Source: Photobacterium toruni (lineage in GTDB: Bacteria > Pseudomonadota > Gammaproteobacteria > Enterobacterales > Vibrionaceae). Taken from it: a stretch of DNA of 64,000 nucleotides. Made by a program: the position numbers and the translations under genes. Location: the NCBI RefSeq assembly GCF_024529955.1, contig NZ_AP024854.1:2790001-2854000 (forward strand), given 5' to 3'. Positions 9,471-34,643 of the stretch are shown in pieces (within the stretch, counting starts at the first letter, position 1; the number at the start of each line of letters is the position of its first letter). Below the pieces are notes generated by a model. The model did not search any database and was not told the DNA's origin. It saw only the letters and a list, made by a program, of their open reading frames with translations.

Positions 9471-10510
9471 GATGTAAGGATCTCAGTCAAATATGTTTCA
9501 GTATTTGCCGCCATAAACCGTACTTCATGTTCCAAAGCGATACCAAATTTTGTAGCGACACTATCAACCACATATTGCGCTAAGTGAATAACATCTTGGG
9601 CTGTTGCCATCTCAACATTTGTTAGCACTAGAGCCTGATGTGGATGCACTTTTGCACCACCAATTTGATATCCCTTTAAACCACATTGATCAATTAACCA
9701 ACCAGCAGCTAATTTCACAGAATGATCGTCAACACCATAGCTAGGCATTGCCGGATAATCAACAAGTAGCTTATCACGTAATTTCTTAGAAATAATTGGG
9801 TTTTTAAAAAAGCTACCAGCATTACCAATTACCGCAGGATCTGGCAGTTTTGCTTGACGAACTTCACATACAGCATTAAAAACTTGTTGAAGAGTCACCG
9901 TTGCTAGTTCAAATTGATTCAAAGGCGCATAAGCAATTTTAGGCTGCCATATTTTAGGCAGACAAAAACCAACGGCAACAATAATATGGCCATCTTTTAG
10001 TTGGTGTTTAAAAATAGAATCTCGATAACCAAATTGACACATAGCTGCGTCATAGCGTTTAATTTCATGAGTAAGTACATCAAGTACATCAACGTATTGG
10101 CATACATCTTTAAGCTCGACACCATAAGCGCCAATATTTTGAATTGGTGACGATCCCACACAACCTGGAATTAACGCTAAATTCTCTAAACCACCAATAT
10201 TACGATCTACACACCAACAAACCAATTGATGCCAATCCTCACCACCACCAACATGCAAACAAAAATTCGTTGATGTTTCTGTTACGGTAATTCCTTTAAT
10301 ACGATTAAGGATAACCACACCTTGATAGTCTTCGCAAAAAAGTAAATTACTCCCTTTTCCTACAACCAATTTGGGCATTTCATTAAAACTTAAATCGTGC
10401 CAAATACCAATAAAATCGTCAATATTCTCGGCTACGACAATCTGTGTAGCAGAAACATCAATACCAAAGGTATGATAAGGCGCTAACCCATGATCATGTA
10501 AAACTTTCAT
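9467..10510 (-). CDS. murB: UDP-N-acetylenolpyruvoylglucosamine reductase
   Basis: This 347-residue MurB uses NADPH and FAD to make UDP-N-acetylmuramate for peptidoglycan. The FAD-binding region shows VGKGSNLLF near residue 50 and ALIPGCVGSSPIQNIGAYG near 115-130. The catalytic serine lies in GNAGSFFKNPII around residue 230, and the C-terminal part contains AGWLIDQCGLKG. It is the first gene of the murB-birA-coaX operon and diverges from a GNAT gene. The Shine-Dalgarno before the ATG is weak. E. coli has murB just downstream of rrnB; here the four-copy rRNA array, an IS and pssA lie between murB and murI. Confidence 0.97.
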   Translation of the reverse strand: MKVLHDHGLAPYHTFGIDVSATQIVVAENIDDFIGIWHDLSFNEMPKLVVGKGSNLLFCEDYQGVVILNRIKGITVTETSTNFCLHVGGGEDWHQLVCWCVDRNIGGLENLALIPGCVGSSPIQNIGAYGVELKDVCQYVDVLDVLTHEIKRYDAAMCQFGYRDSIFKHQLKDGHIIVAVGFCLPKIWQPKIAYAPLNQFELATVTLQQVFNAVCEVRQAKLPDPAVIGNAGSFFKNPIISKKLRDKLLVDYPAMPSYGVDDHSVKLAAGWLIDQCGLKGYQIGGAKVHPHQALVLTNVEMATAQDVIHLAQYVVDSVATKFGIALEHEVRFMAANTETYLTEILTS

Positions 10511-10584
10511 ATTAATTTAGGACCATATCTTTATACTATTTGATTCATTTTACCCGATTCAACCTTACAACGCAGTGTTTTCCC

Positions 10585-11016
10585 ATGAACTCAATCAGCT
10601 ACCAACCATTAGATATAATTCGCTTACCAATCGTTAATAAGCTCTATAAAGATTTTTATCCCGCAGGGAAAGCCAAGCGTGATGAAGTTTTATGGGTTGG
10701 AGAATCACCACAAGGCATTATTTGTTGTGTTCGATTTAAATCTATTGGTGAATTACAGCTCTTAACGGGCATGCTTGTTCAGCCTACATTCCGTGGTCAA
10801 AAAATAGCAACGCATTTACTCCAACATGCCATACCACAAATAGAACAAAAGCCATGTTATTGCTTTGCATTTAAAGAACTTGAAACGCTTTATCAACAAG
10901 CAGGATTCACGACATTACAACCCCAACAATTACCCCATGATCTACTACAACGATTTGAACGTTATTGTAATAGCGGAAAAAAACTTATCCCAATGCAATA
11001 TAATACTCAGTCATAA
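10585..11016 (+). CDS. GNAT-family N-acetyltransferase, substrate unknown
   Basis: This 143-residue GNAT domain protein has its acetyl-CoA-binding segment as LLTGMLVQPTFRGQKIATHL, carrying the RGQKIA loop. The ATG at 10585 (MNSISYQPLDIIRL) was chosen; the open frame extends 15 codons upstream without a clear ribosome binding site. It diverges from murB and precedes pssA by about 120 bp on the same strand. The acceptor molecule cannot be predicted. The fold assignment is fairly secure, and any link to phospholipid synthesis would be positional only. Confidence 0.8.
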   Translation: MNSISYQPLDIIRLPIVNKLYKDFYPAGKAKRDEVLWVGESPQGIICCVRFKSIGELQLLTGMLVQPTFRGQKIATHLLQHAIPQIEQKPCYCFAFKELETLYQQAGFTTLQPQQLPHDLLQRFERYCNSGKKLIPMQYNTQS

Positions 11017-11059
11017 TAACAATTTAGTGAGGCGGTTATATATCTGACAATGATATAGG

Positions 11060-11086
11060 TTGACTTGCTATTTTTTCTGATATAAT
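11060..11086 (+). promoter_or_regulatory. Possible pssA promoter
   Basis: A perfect TATAAT at 11081-11086 follows TTGACT at 11060-11065 with only 15 bp between, shorter than the ideal 17. It lies about 55 bp before the pssA start. The -10 box is convincing, the -35 assignment less so. Confidence 0.5.
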
Positions 11087-11139
11087 TCGCTTCTTAACTC
11101 AAATTTATATTCTTAATAGATCGTGTAAACGAGGCGATA

Positions 11140-12489
11140 ATGGATTCAGCTATTGCTAACAGGCAGCATATAGATCAGCTGCCGCGTATTGCGCACAAGC
11201 CCGAAAATTTAGAGACTCTTTTTGACGCGAGTTCTTTCAGGGAGCGTTTATACCAAGAAATTGACTCAGCACATCAACGAATTTATATCGTTGCTCTTTA
11301 TTTGCAAGACGATGAAGCTGGTCGCGGTATACTGACAGCGCTATATGAGGCAAAACAACGTAACCCTGCATTAGATATTAAAGTATTTGTTGATTGGCAT
11401 CGCGCCCAACGTGGCCTTATCGGCGCAGGACAATCAGATGGTAATGCCGCGTTATACCGTGAATATGCAGAAAAATACCAGCATTCTATAGAAGTACTTG
11501 GCGTACCCGTTCGAAATCGCGAAGTCTTTGGTGTATTGCACCTAAAAGGCTTTATTATCGATGATACCGTGATATATAGCGGCGCTAGTCTTAATGATGT
11601 CTATCTCGCACAGCATGATCGTTATCGTTACGATCGCTACCATGTAATAAAAAATAATAAACTCGCAAATAGCATGGCACTGTTTATTACTGAAACACTA
11701 GTCGAAAGTGATGCTGTTAATTGTCTAAACCAAGCAGTACGCCCTGATACAAAATCATTAAAAAGCGCGATAAAAGATCTACGGGCAGAATTACAACAAG
11801 CAAGCTACCACTACGAATCAGAAGCTATTGCAGCAGATGAAGTGGGTTTAACACCTCTCATTGGTTTAGGTAAACGTCGTAATCAACTCAATCAAGATAT
11901 CTGCACTTTAATTGCCAGTGCACAGAATAAATTAACCATTTGCACACCTTATTTTAATTTCCCTCGTGGTGTCAGCAAAGAAGTAATTAAAGCATTAAAG
12001 CGTGGAGTAAAAGTAACGATTGTTGTTGGTGATAAAACAGCGAATGACTTTTATATTCCGCCATCAGAGCCATTTAAAACAATTGCAGGCTTACCTTACC
12101 TTTACGAAGTAAACTTACGTAATTTTGCCAAAAGTAATGAAGCCGCTATTGCCAGTCGTCAATTAGCGATTCACCTATGGAAACATGATAATAATAGCTT
12201 CCATCTCAAAGGGATCTGGGTCGATGATCAATATATGCTGGTTACGGGTAATAATTTAAACCCACGAGCATGGAAACTTGACTTAGAAAATGCCATTCTT
12301 ATTCATGATAAAAATCAGCTTCTTGCCCAGCAAACTCAGCAAGAAATTGATTGTATACTTACTCATACCACTTTAATTGGTAGTTATAAACAAATCGAGA
12401 AAATCGATAGTTATCCAACTAAAGTAAATAAATTAATTAAGCGGATCCGCCGAGTTAAAGCTGATCATATTCTTAATCAAATTTTATAA
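11140..12489 (+). CDS. pssA: CDP-diacylglycerol--serine O-phosphatidyltransferase (PLD type)
   Basis: This 449-residue protein is close to E. coli PssA (451). It makes phosphatidylserine, the precursor of phosphatidylethanolamine, at the inner membrane surface. It belongs to the phospholipase D superfamily, with two HxK motifs: HLKGFIIDD with His134 and Lys136, and HLKGIWVDD with His355 and Lys357. Each is followed by an Asn-containing segment (SGASLND and TGNNLNPRAW). It has no membrane helices, as expected for this peripheral enzyme. It appears monocistronic and ends just before a strong hairpin and an IS insertion. Confidence 0.97.
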   Translation: MDSAIANRQHIDQLPRIAHKPENLETLFDASSFRERLYQEIDSAHQRIYIVALYLQDDEAGRGILTALYEAKQRNPALDIKVFVDWHRAQRGLIGAGQSDGNAALYREYAEKYQHSIEVLGVPVRNREVFGVLHLKGFIIDDTVIYSGASLNDVYLAQHDRYRYDRYHVIKNNKLANSMALFITETLVESDAVNCLNQAVRPDTKSLKSAIKDLRAELQQASYHYESEAIAADEVGLTPLIGLGKRRNQLNQDICTLIASAQNKLTICTPYFNFPRGVSKEVIKALKRGVKVTIVVGDKTANDFYIPPSEPFKTIAGLPYLYEVNLRNFAKSNEAAIASRQLAIHLWKHDNNSFHLKGIWVDDQYMLVTGNNLNPRAWKLDLENAILIHDKNQLLAQQTQQEIDCILTHTTLIGSYKQIEKIDSYPTKVNKLIKRIRRVKADHILNQIL

Positions 12490-12499
12490 CTCATACAAA

Positions 12500-12525
12500 G
12501 CGCAGCAATAATCAGGTTGCTGCGC
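12500..12525. terminator. Hairpin after pssA, probable terminator
   Basis: A perfect 9-bp stem GCGCAGCAA/TTGCTGCGC with an 8-base loop lies 11 bp after the pssA stop. There is no U-tract on the plus strand (CAATTAAC follows), so it may act as an mRNA 3' end or a weak terminator. Confidence 0.5.
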
Positions 12526-12634
12526 CAATTAACACCACAAATTCATCCCACTACTCACGCATTCTCTTTAAGCCTTTCATATAATAATACCAATCTAACT
12601 AAAATAATGATCTAATTTAAGCCATCATTTTTAA

Positions 12635-13117
12635 ATGAGATTCGCTATGGACAGCCTAAACAATACCGACTTTAAAAAGCTTGCTCGCCAACAAAAAAAA
12701 ATTCAAATGAAAATGAGATTACTTGCCTTGGAGCACTTCAAGGAAGGTAAATCTCGTACTCAAATTGCTAAATATCTCAAAGTTAGCCGAACAAGTGTTA
12801 ATAAATGGGTGAGTGTCTTTCTTGAAGAAGGCTTAGAAGGGCTTCAAGAAAAAACGCGTAGTGGTCGCCCTGCATTTCTCTCACCTAAACAACGTGAGCA
12901 GCTATCCAATTATATTAAACTTAAAGCTCAAGACTCTTCTGGCGGGCGATTAATAGGCGCGGATATTCATGCTTACATTCTCAAAGAATTTGATAAAAAC
13001 TACCACCCAGATTCTATCTATTATCTACTTAAGCGCATGGGCTTTTCGTGGATAACATCACGGTCAAAACATCCAAAACAATCACAGCAAGCTCAAGATA
13101 ATTTTAAAAAAATTTAA
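12635..13117 (+). CDS. IS630-family transposase, N-terminal ORF
   Basis: This 160-codon ORF encodes the DNA-binding half of the transposase. A helix-turn-helix is visible at about 45-75 (KSRTQIAKYLKVSRTSVNKW), followed by an AT-hook-like TRSGRPAFL and a second winged-helix region. The start may be the ATG at 12635 or the one at 12647 (MDSLNNTDFKKLARQQ). The frame ends inside a run of seven A residues at 13106-13112, and the catalytic half continues in the +1 frame. This could be slippage-dependent expression or a simple inactivating one-base insertion. Confidence 0.85.
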   Translation: MRFAMDSLNNTDFKKLARQQKKIQMKMRLLALEHFKEGKSRTQIAKYLKVSRTSVNKWVSVFLEEGLEGLQEKTRSGRPAFLSPKQREQLSNYIKLKAQDSSGGRLIGADIHAYILKEFDKNYHPDSIYYLLKRMGFSWITSRSKHPKQSQQAQDNFKKI

Positions 13118-13682
13118 AATTGAAACGATCCTTAAGATCCCAGGACATATAGCGCTCGATAAGGTCGATGTATGGTTTCAAGATGAAGCAAGGTTTGGAC
13201 AACAAAATACCACTACCCGTCTTTGGGCTGAACGAGGAACTCGACCAAGAGCGATAAAACAACAGCAGTTTGAATATGCTTATCTATTTGGTTCGGTGTG
13301 CCCAGCAAGAGGAGTTGGTGAGGCGTTAGTGGTACCTTGGGTAAATAAAGAAATAATGACTGAGCACCTTGCTCAGATATCACGAACCACAGAAAAAGGT
13401 CGTTATGCTATTGTAGTGATGGATGGTGCAGGCTGGCATACTGACGATATTGCTAATCCGTTTAATAATCTCAGCATCATCAAACTTCCACCATATTCCC
13501 CAGAACTTAACCCAATAGAACAAGTTTGGAGTTGGTTACGACAACACTATCTCGCTAATCAAAATTTTTCTGATTATAACGACATTCTCGATAAGGTCTG
13601 CCTTGCATGGAATCAGTTTAATGAATCGGCTTCACGCATCACTAGAATGTGTTCAAGAGATTGGATCAACCTGACCAGTTAA
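13107..13682 (+). pseudogene. IS630-family transposase, C-terminal catalytic part in +1 frame
   Basis: Reading from the A7 tract in the +1 frame gives an uninterrupted catalytic domain with no start codon before 13296. The three acidic residues of the DDE centre appear intact: FQDEARFGQ, VVMDGAGWH and PPYSPELNPIEQVW. It therefore needs frameshifting or transcript slippage to join the first ORF, or it is the remnant of a one-base indel. I call it a pseudogene tentatively; no other copy is in the window for comparison. Confidence 0.7.
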
Positions 13683-13716
13683 TTTTCCAGATTGGTATAA
13701 TTTTCCAGATTGGTAT
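13681..13716 (+). repeat. Tandem duplication of the IS right-end sequence
   Basis: The 18-bp unit AATTTTCCAGATTGGTAT occurs twice back to back (13681-13698 and 13699-13716). The outer copy completes the terminal inverted repeat. It also overlaps the last codons of the transposase frame. Confidence 0.85.
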
Positions 13717-13726
13717 TATACAGACG

Positions 13727-13759
13727 AAAAAAAAACCTGAATCTTTCGATTCAGGTTTT
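13727..13759 (-). terminator. Terminator of rRNA copy I / tRNA-Asp
   Basis: On the minus strand the 8-bp stem CCTGAATC/GATTCAGG with loop GAAA is followed by a run of nine T residues. It lies 9 bp after the tRNA-Asp 3' end and closes the leftmost rRNA operon. Confidence 0.93.
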
Positions 13760-13767
13760 CTTAATAA

Positions 13768-13844
13768 TGGCGGAGTGGACGGGACTCGAACCCGCGACCC
13801 CCGGCGTGACAGGCCGGTATTCTAACCAACTGAACTACCACTCC
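13768..13844 (-). tRNA. tRNA-Asp (anticodon GTC), distal gene of rRNA copy I
   Basis: This 77-nt tRNA with encoded CCA has acceptor GGAGTGG/CCACTCC and anticodon loop CTGTCAC. It lies 67 bp after the 5S gene of copy I and before the terminator, so it is co-transcribed with that operon. The other three copies lack it. Confidence 0.97.
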
Positions 13845-13911
13845 GCAGTGTCTATTCAGCATAAATGCAACTTGTTGTCTCTACCTTTATAAAAAGATAA
13901 AAACGAAATTA

Positions 13912-14031
13912 AAGCCTGGCGATGTCCTACTCTCACATGGGGAGACCCCACACTACCATCGGCGCTATTACGTTTCACTACTGAGTTCGGCATGGGATCA
14001 GGTGGGTCCATAACGCTATGGTCGCCAAGCA
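13912..14031 (-). rRNA. rrf: 5S ribosomal RNA, copy I
   Basis: This is a 120-nt 5S gene beginning TGCTTGGCGACC and ending GCCAGGCTT. It contains the conserved GATCCCATGCCGAACTCAG segment. Ends were placed by comparison with E. coli 5S and could shift by one or two bases. It appears identical to the other three copies. Confidence 0.95.
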
Positions 14032-14166
14032 AATTCTTGTTTATTTATCACCTTGTGGCAATAAATAGCAATCTGGGAAAATCTAACTAGTTGTTCTCAA
14101 CACGCATTCAAGCGTTTGTAGAGTCCGTCTCTTCTCTTTTGAGAAGAAAAACCCCTTGGGTGTTGT

Positions 14167-17060
<2,894 letters not shown>

Positions 17061-17395
17061 ATACAACCCCAAGAGGTCTTGTATGTTCAAACAACCAAGG
17101 TTTGTGTTTAATAATCCGATCAAGAAAATATTAAACATTGGTTTTTCGCCGGACTCATTTATTTGTCTTCACTTTAAAAAGTGAAAGCAAACACAGACAC
17201 TTGAATGTGTATGTTTTGAGAACTCGTTTTTATTCTTCTTTTACAAGAAGCAACAAAAACATTTTTTAAAATTAATCTTTCGATTAAATTTACTAGTCAG
17301 CTTTCCAGATTGTTAAAGAACATGTAATCATCGTTAGATAACCACTTTTTAAAAACACTTTTCATCTCTATAAAAAGAGAAGTATGTTTAAAGAG
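17061..17395 (-). promoter_or_regulatory. 23S-proximal spacer of copy I with boxA
   Basis: This untranslated spacer lies between tRNA-Ala and 23S. It contains a boxA-like antitermination site, GTTCTTTAACAATCT (17321-17307), the 23S processing-stem arm next to 17060, and an inverted pair TTTCACTTTTTAAAGTGAAG around 17,170-17,190. No gene is seen. Confidence 0.7.
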
Positions 17396-17471
17396 TGGTG
17401 GAGCTATGCGGGATCGAACCGCAGACCTCCTGCGTGCAAGGCAGGCGCTCTCCCAGCTGAGCTATAACCCC
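17396..17471 (-). tRNA. tRNA-Ala (anticodon TGC), spacer of copy I
   Basis: This 76-nt tRNA with encoded CCA has acceptor GGGGTTA and anticodon loop CTTGCAC. It is second in the 16S-Ile-Ala-23S spacer. Confidence 0.97.
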
Positions 17472-17515
17472 AACGATTTAAAAGACTGTACCACCACTTT
17501 TTCTGGGAGAAAAAG

Positions 17516-17592
<77 letters not shown>

Positions 17593-17665
17593 AAGTCTTT
17601 TTACGTTCTACATTTTAACCAAGCAATCTGTGTGGACACTGCATAAAACAGTATAAGTCTTTAGG

Positions 17666-19210
<1,545 letters not shown>

Positions 19211-19517
19211 AAGTTTTGTTGGTCTTTCGACCGGCTCAATAAATACTGACTTTAAATACCGTAGTAAATTAAAGCTTTTTATCATTCAAAGAATGATAAT
19301 TAAATAACTGTGCCAAAATAATCTTCTCTATAAATAGATTAGGCTATTTTGTATTGGTCACTCAGTTTATTGATAAATCTTTCGACTTAACTCTTCAGTG
19401 AGTGCCCACACAGATTGCATGGTCAAATTGTTAAAGAACGTTGACTATCAATGCCTTAGCGCGTTACGCTTCAGCAAGTCAGGTGGCGTATAATACGCTT
19501 TTCTGATATTCAGTCAA
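19211..19517 (-). promoter_or_regulatory. Promoter and leader of rRNA copy I
   Basis: The -35 TTGACT (19517-19512) and -10 TATTAT (19495-19490) are 16 bp apart, with an A/T-rich UP-like region upstream (AATAAAATTTTG) and the start region GCCACC downstream. The -10 box sits in the odd palindrome GCGTAT-T-ATACGC. A boxA-like CGTTCTTTAACAATTTG (19440-19424) follows. The leader near 16S carries the short haplotype TACCGTAGTAAA. The segment up to 19602 contains nothing else obvious. Confidence 0.85.
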
Positions 19518-19602
19518 GACAAAATTTTATTCTTTTTTATCAGTTGATTAAAAAGTAAAAACTTTCTATTGACGTCGCTCACCTTTCAATCAGTGGAAGC
19601 GA

Positions 19603-19629
19603 AATAAAAGCCCGTTCATTGAACGGGCT
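19603..19629 (-). terminator. Terminator of rRNA copy II
   Basis: On the minus strand the 8-bp stem GCCCGTTC/GAACGGGC with a 3-base loop is followed by TTTTATTTC. It lies 12 bp after the 5S gene of copy II and about 85 bp before the promoter of copy I. Confidence 0.9.
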
Positions 19630-19640
19630 CTCATAATTTG

Positions 19641-19760
19641 AAGCCTGGCGATGTCCTACTCTCACATGGGGAGACCCCACACTACCATCGGCGCTATTAC
19701 GTTTCACTACTGAGTTCGGCATGGGATCAGGTGGGTCCATAACGCTATGGTCGCCAAGCA
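19641..19760 (-). rRNA. rrf: 5S ribosomal RNA, copy II
   Basis: This 120-nt gene has the same sequence as copy I by eye and is offset from it by 5,729 bp. It is followed directly by a terminator rather than a tRNA. Confidence 0.95.
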
Positions 19761-19894
19761 AATTCTGTTTTATTTATTGCCTTATGGCAATAAATAGCAA
19801 TCTGGGAAAATCTAACTAGTTGTTCTCACACTCATTCAAGCGTTTGTAGAGTCCGTCTCTTCTCTTTTGAGAAGAAAAACCCCTTGGGTGTTGT

Positions 19895-22788
<2,894 letters not shown>

Positions 22789-23123
22789 ATACAACCCCAA
22801 GAGGTCTTGTATGTTCAAACAACCAAGGTTTGTGTTTAATAATCCGATCAAGAAAATATTAAACATTGGTTTTTCGCCGGACTCATTTATTTGTCTTCAC
22901 TTTAAAAAGTGAAAGCAAACACAGACACTTGAATGTGTATGTTTTGAGAACTCGTTTTTATTCTTCTTTTACAAGAAGCAACAAAAACATTTTTTAAAAT
23001 TAATCTTTCGATTAAATTTACTAGTCAGCTTTCCAGATTGTTAAAGAACATGTAATCATCGTTAGATAACCACTTTTTAAAAACACTTTTCATCTCTATA
23101 AAAAGAGAAGTATGTTTAAAGAG
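22789..23123 (-). promoter_or_regulatory. 23S-proximal spacer of copy II with boxA
   Basis: The spacer has the same organisation and sequence as copy I, with the boxA-like site at 23049-23035. No gene is seen. Confidence 0.7.
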
Positions 23124-23199
23124 TGGTGGAGCTATGCGGGATCGAACCGCAGACCTCCTGCGTGCAAGGCAGGCGCTCTCCCAGCTGAGCTATAACCCC
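23124..23199 (-). tRNA. tRNA-Ala (anticodon TGC), spacer of copy II
   Basis: This 76-nt gene is identical to the copy I tRNA-Ala and carries CCA. Confidence 0.97.
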
Positions 23200-23243
23200 A
23201 ACGATTTAAAAGACTGTACCACCACTTTTTCTGGGAGAAAAAG

Positions 23244-23320
<77 letters not shown>

Positions 23321-23393
23321 AAGTCTTTTTACGTTCTACATTTTAACCAAGCAATCTGTGTGGACACTGCATAAAACAGTATAAGTCTTTAGG

Positions 23394-24938
<1,545 letters not shown>

Positions 24939-25263
24939 AAGTTTTGTTGGTCTTTCGACCGACTCAATAAATACTGACTTTAAATACAAATTCTTTATAA
25001 ATAAAGAATGTAAATTAAAGCTTTTTATCATTCAAAGAATGATAATTAAATAACTGTGCCAAAATAATCTTCTCTATAAATAGATTGGGCTATTTTGTAT
25101 TGGTCACTCAGTTTATTGATAAATCTTTCGACTTAACTCTTCAGTGAGTGCCCACACAGATTGCATGGTCAAATTGTTAAAGAACGTTGACTATCAATGC
25201 CTTAGCGCGTTACGCTTCAGCAAGTCAGGTGGCGTATAATACGCTTTTCTGATATTCAGTCAA
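24939..25263 (-). promoter_or_regulatory. Promoter and leader of rRNA copy II
   Basis: TTGACT (25263-25258), a 16-bp spacer and TATTAT (25241-25236) repeat the promoter of copy I, and boxA is at 25186-25170. Nearer 16S the leader carries an extra hairpin-forming segment (TTCTTTATAAATAAAGAA in plus-strand sense, about 24,990-25,007) that copy I lacks. Confidence 0.85.
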
Positions 25264-25348
25264 GACAAAATTTTATTCTTTTTTATCAGTTGATTAAAAA
25301 GTAAAAACTTTCTATTGACGTCGCTCACCTTTCAATCAGTGGAAGCGA

Positions 25349-25375
25349 AATAAAAGCCCGTTCATTGAACGGGCT
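25349..25375 (-). terminator. Terminator of rRNA copy III
   Basis: The same GCCCGTTC/GAACGGGC hairpin with TTTTATTTC as after copy II lies 12 bp after the copy III 5S gene. Confidence 0.9.
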
Positions 25376-25386
25376 CTCATAATTTA

Positions 25387-25506
25387 AAGCCTGGCGATGT
25401 CCTACTCTCACATGGGGAGACCCCACACTACCATCGGCGCTATTACGTTTCACTACTGAGTTCGGCATGGGATCAGGTGGGTCCATAACGCTATGGTCGC
25501 CAAGCA
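25387..25506 (-). rRNA. rrf: 5S ribosomal RNA, copy III
   Basis: This 120-nt gene appears identical to the other 5S copies and is followed by its own terminator. Confidence 0.95.
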
Positions 25507-25641
25507 AATTCTGTTTTATTTATTGCCTTGTGGCAATAAATAGCAATCTGGGAAAATCTAACTAGTTGTTCTCAACACGCATTCAAGCGTTTGTAGAGTC
25601 CGTCTCTTCTCTTTTGAGAAGAAAAACCCCTTGGGTGTTGT

Positions 25642-28535
<2,894 letters not shown>

Positions 28536-28900
28536 ATACAACCCCAAGAGGTCTTTACTCTTAGTTTCCACTTAAAAAGTGGAGTAAGTTGGTCAAACAA
28601 CCAAGGTTTGTGTTTAATAATCCGATCAAGAAAATATTAAACATTGGTTTTTCGCCGGACTCATTTATTTGTCTTCACTTTAAAAAGTGAAAGCAAACAC
28701 AGACACTTGAATGTGTATGTTTTGAGAACTCGTTTTTATTGTTCTTTTACAAGAAGCAATAAAAACATTTTTAAAATTAATCTTTCGATTAAATTTACTA
28801 GTCAGCTTTCCAGATTGTTAAAGAACATGTAATCATCGTTAGATAACCACTTTTTAAAAACACTTTTCATCTCTATAAAAAGAGAAGTATGTTTAAAGAG
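28536..28900 (-). promoter_or_regulatory. 23S-proximal spacer of copy III with extra hairpin and boxA
   Basis: Near the 23S end this spacer has about 30 bp not found in copies I and II. It includes a hairpin TCCACTT/AAGTGGA around 28,566-28,583. The boxA-like site is at 28826-28812. No gene is seen. Confidence 0.7.
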
Positions 28901-28976
28901 TGGTGGAGCTATGCGGGATCGAACCGCAGACCTCCTGCGTGCAAGGCAGGCGCTCTCCCAGCTGAGCTATAACCCC
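28901..28976 (-). tRNA. tRNA-Ala (anticodon TGC), spacer of copy III
   Basis: This 76-nt gene is identical to the tRNA-Ala of copies I and II. Confidence 0.97.
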
Positions 28977-29020
28977 AACGATTTAAAAGACTGTACCACC
29001 ACTTTTTCTGGGAGAAAAAG

Positions 29021-29097
<77 letters not shown>

Positions 29098-29170
29098 AAG
29101 TCTTTTTACGTTCTACATTTTAACCAAGCAATCTGTGTGGACACTGCATAAAACAGTATAAGTCTTTAGG

Positions 29171-30715
<1,545 letters not shown>

Positions 30716-31041
30716 AAGTTTTGTTGGTCTTTCGACCGGCTCAATAAATACTGACTTTAAATACCAATTCTTTATAAATAAAGAACGTAATTTTAAAGCT
30801 TTTTATCATTCAAAGAATGATAATTAAATAACTGTGCCAAAATAATCTTCTCTATAAATAGATTGGGCTATTTTGTATTGGTCACTCAGTTTATTGATAA
30901 ATCTTTCGACTTAACTCTTCAGTGAGTGCCCACACAGATTGCATGGTCAAATTGTTAAAGAACGTTGACTATCAATGCCTTAGCGCGTTACGCTTCAGCA
31001 AGTCAGGTGGCGTATAATACGCTTTTCTGATATTCAGTCAA
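30716..31041 (-). promoter_or_regulatory. Promoter and leader of rRNA copy III
   Basis: TTGACT (31041-31036) and TATTAT (31019-31014) with a 16-bp spacer match copies I and II; boxA is at 30964-30948. The 16S-proximal leader carries a variant of the extra AT-rich hairpin seen in copy II. Confidence 0.85.
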
Positions 31042-31126
31042 GACAAAATTTTATTCTTTTTTATCAGTTGATTAAAAAGTAAAAACTTTCTATTGACGTC
31101 GCTCACCTTTCAATCAGTGGAAGCGA

Positions 31127-31153
31127 AATAAAAGCCCGTTCATTGAACGGGCT
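31127..31153 (-). terminator. Terminator of rRNA copy IV
   Basis: This is the third occurrence of the GCCCGTTC/GAACGGGC terminator, 12 bp after the copy IV 5S gene. It shows that copy IV is not meant to read through into copy III. Confidence 0.9.
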
Positions 31154-31164
31154 CTCATAATTTG

Positions 31165-31284
31165 AAGCCTGGCGATGTCCTACTCTCACATGGGGAGACC
31201 CCACACTACCATCGGCGCTATTACGTTTCACTACTGAGTTCGGCATGGGATCAGGTGGGTCCATAACGCTATGGTCGCCAAGCA
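31165..31284 (-). rRNA. rrf: 5S ribosomal RNA, copy IV
   Basis: This 120-nt gene appears identical to the other 5S copies. Confidence 0.95.
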
Positions 31285-31419
31285 AATTCTGTTTTATTTA
31301 TTGCCTTATGGCAATAAATAGCAATCTGGGAAAATCTAACTAGTTGTTCTCAACACGCATTCAAGCGTTTGTAGAGTCCGTCTCTTCTCTTTTGAGAAGA
31401 AAAACCCCTTGGGTGTTGT

Positions 31420-34313
<2,894 letters not shown>

Positions 34314-34643
34314 ATACAACCCCAAGAGGTCTTGTATGTTCAAACAACCAAGGTTTGTGTTTAATAATCCGATCAAGAAAATATTAAACATTGGTTTTTC
34401 GCCGGACTCGATACAAGACACTTGAATGTGTGTTGTTTTGAGAACTCGTTTTTATTCGAAAATAAAAACATTTTTTAAAATTAATCTTTCGATTAAATTT
34501 ACTAGTCAGCTTTCCAGATTGTTAAAGAGCATGCAATTATCTAACGATAACCACTTTCTAATGATTTTCAGTGACAACAATGCGGACTTAACAAAGGTAT
34601 TCTTCATTAAATCTGCGATTCCGTGCAGAAAATTCTTAGAGAG
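34314..34643 (-). promoter_or_regulatory. 23S-proximal spacer of copy IV with boxA
   Basis: This spacer shares its 23S-adjacent part with copies I and II but lacks about 30 bp around 34,410 and changes completely upstream of the boxA. The boxA is GCTCTTTAACAATCT (34530-34516), one base closer to the enterobacterial consensus than the other copies. No gene is seen. Confidence 0.7.

Larger units (their letters stand above)
12584..13719 (+). mobile_element. IS630-family insertion sequence
   Basis: This element of about 1.1 kb carries a split DDE transposase. The outer ends form a 13-bp perfect inverted repeat, ATAATACCAATCT at the left and AGATTGGTATTAT at the right. A/T-rich flanks are consistent with the TA target that IS630/Tc1-mariner elements duplicate, though the exact edge is ambiguous by a few bases. 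It lies between pssA and the terminator of the rRNA array. The right end contains an extra copy of the terminal sequence. Confidence 0.85.
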
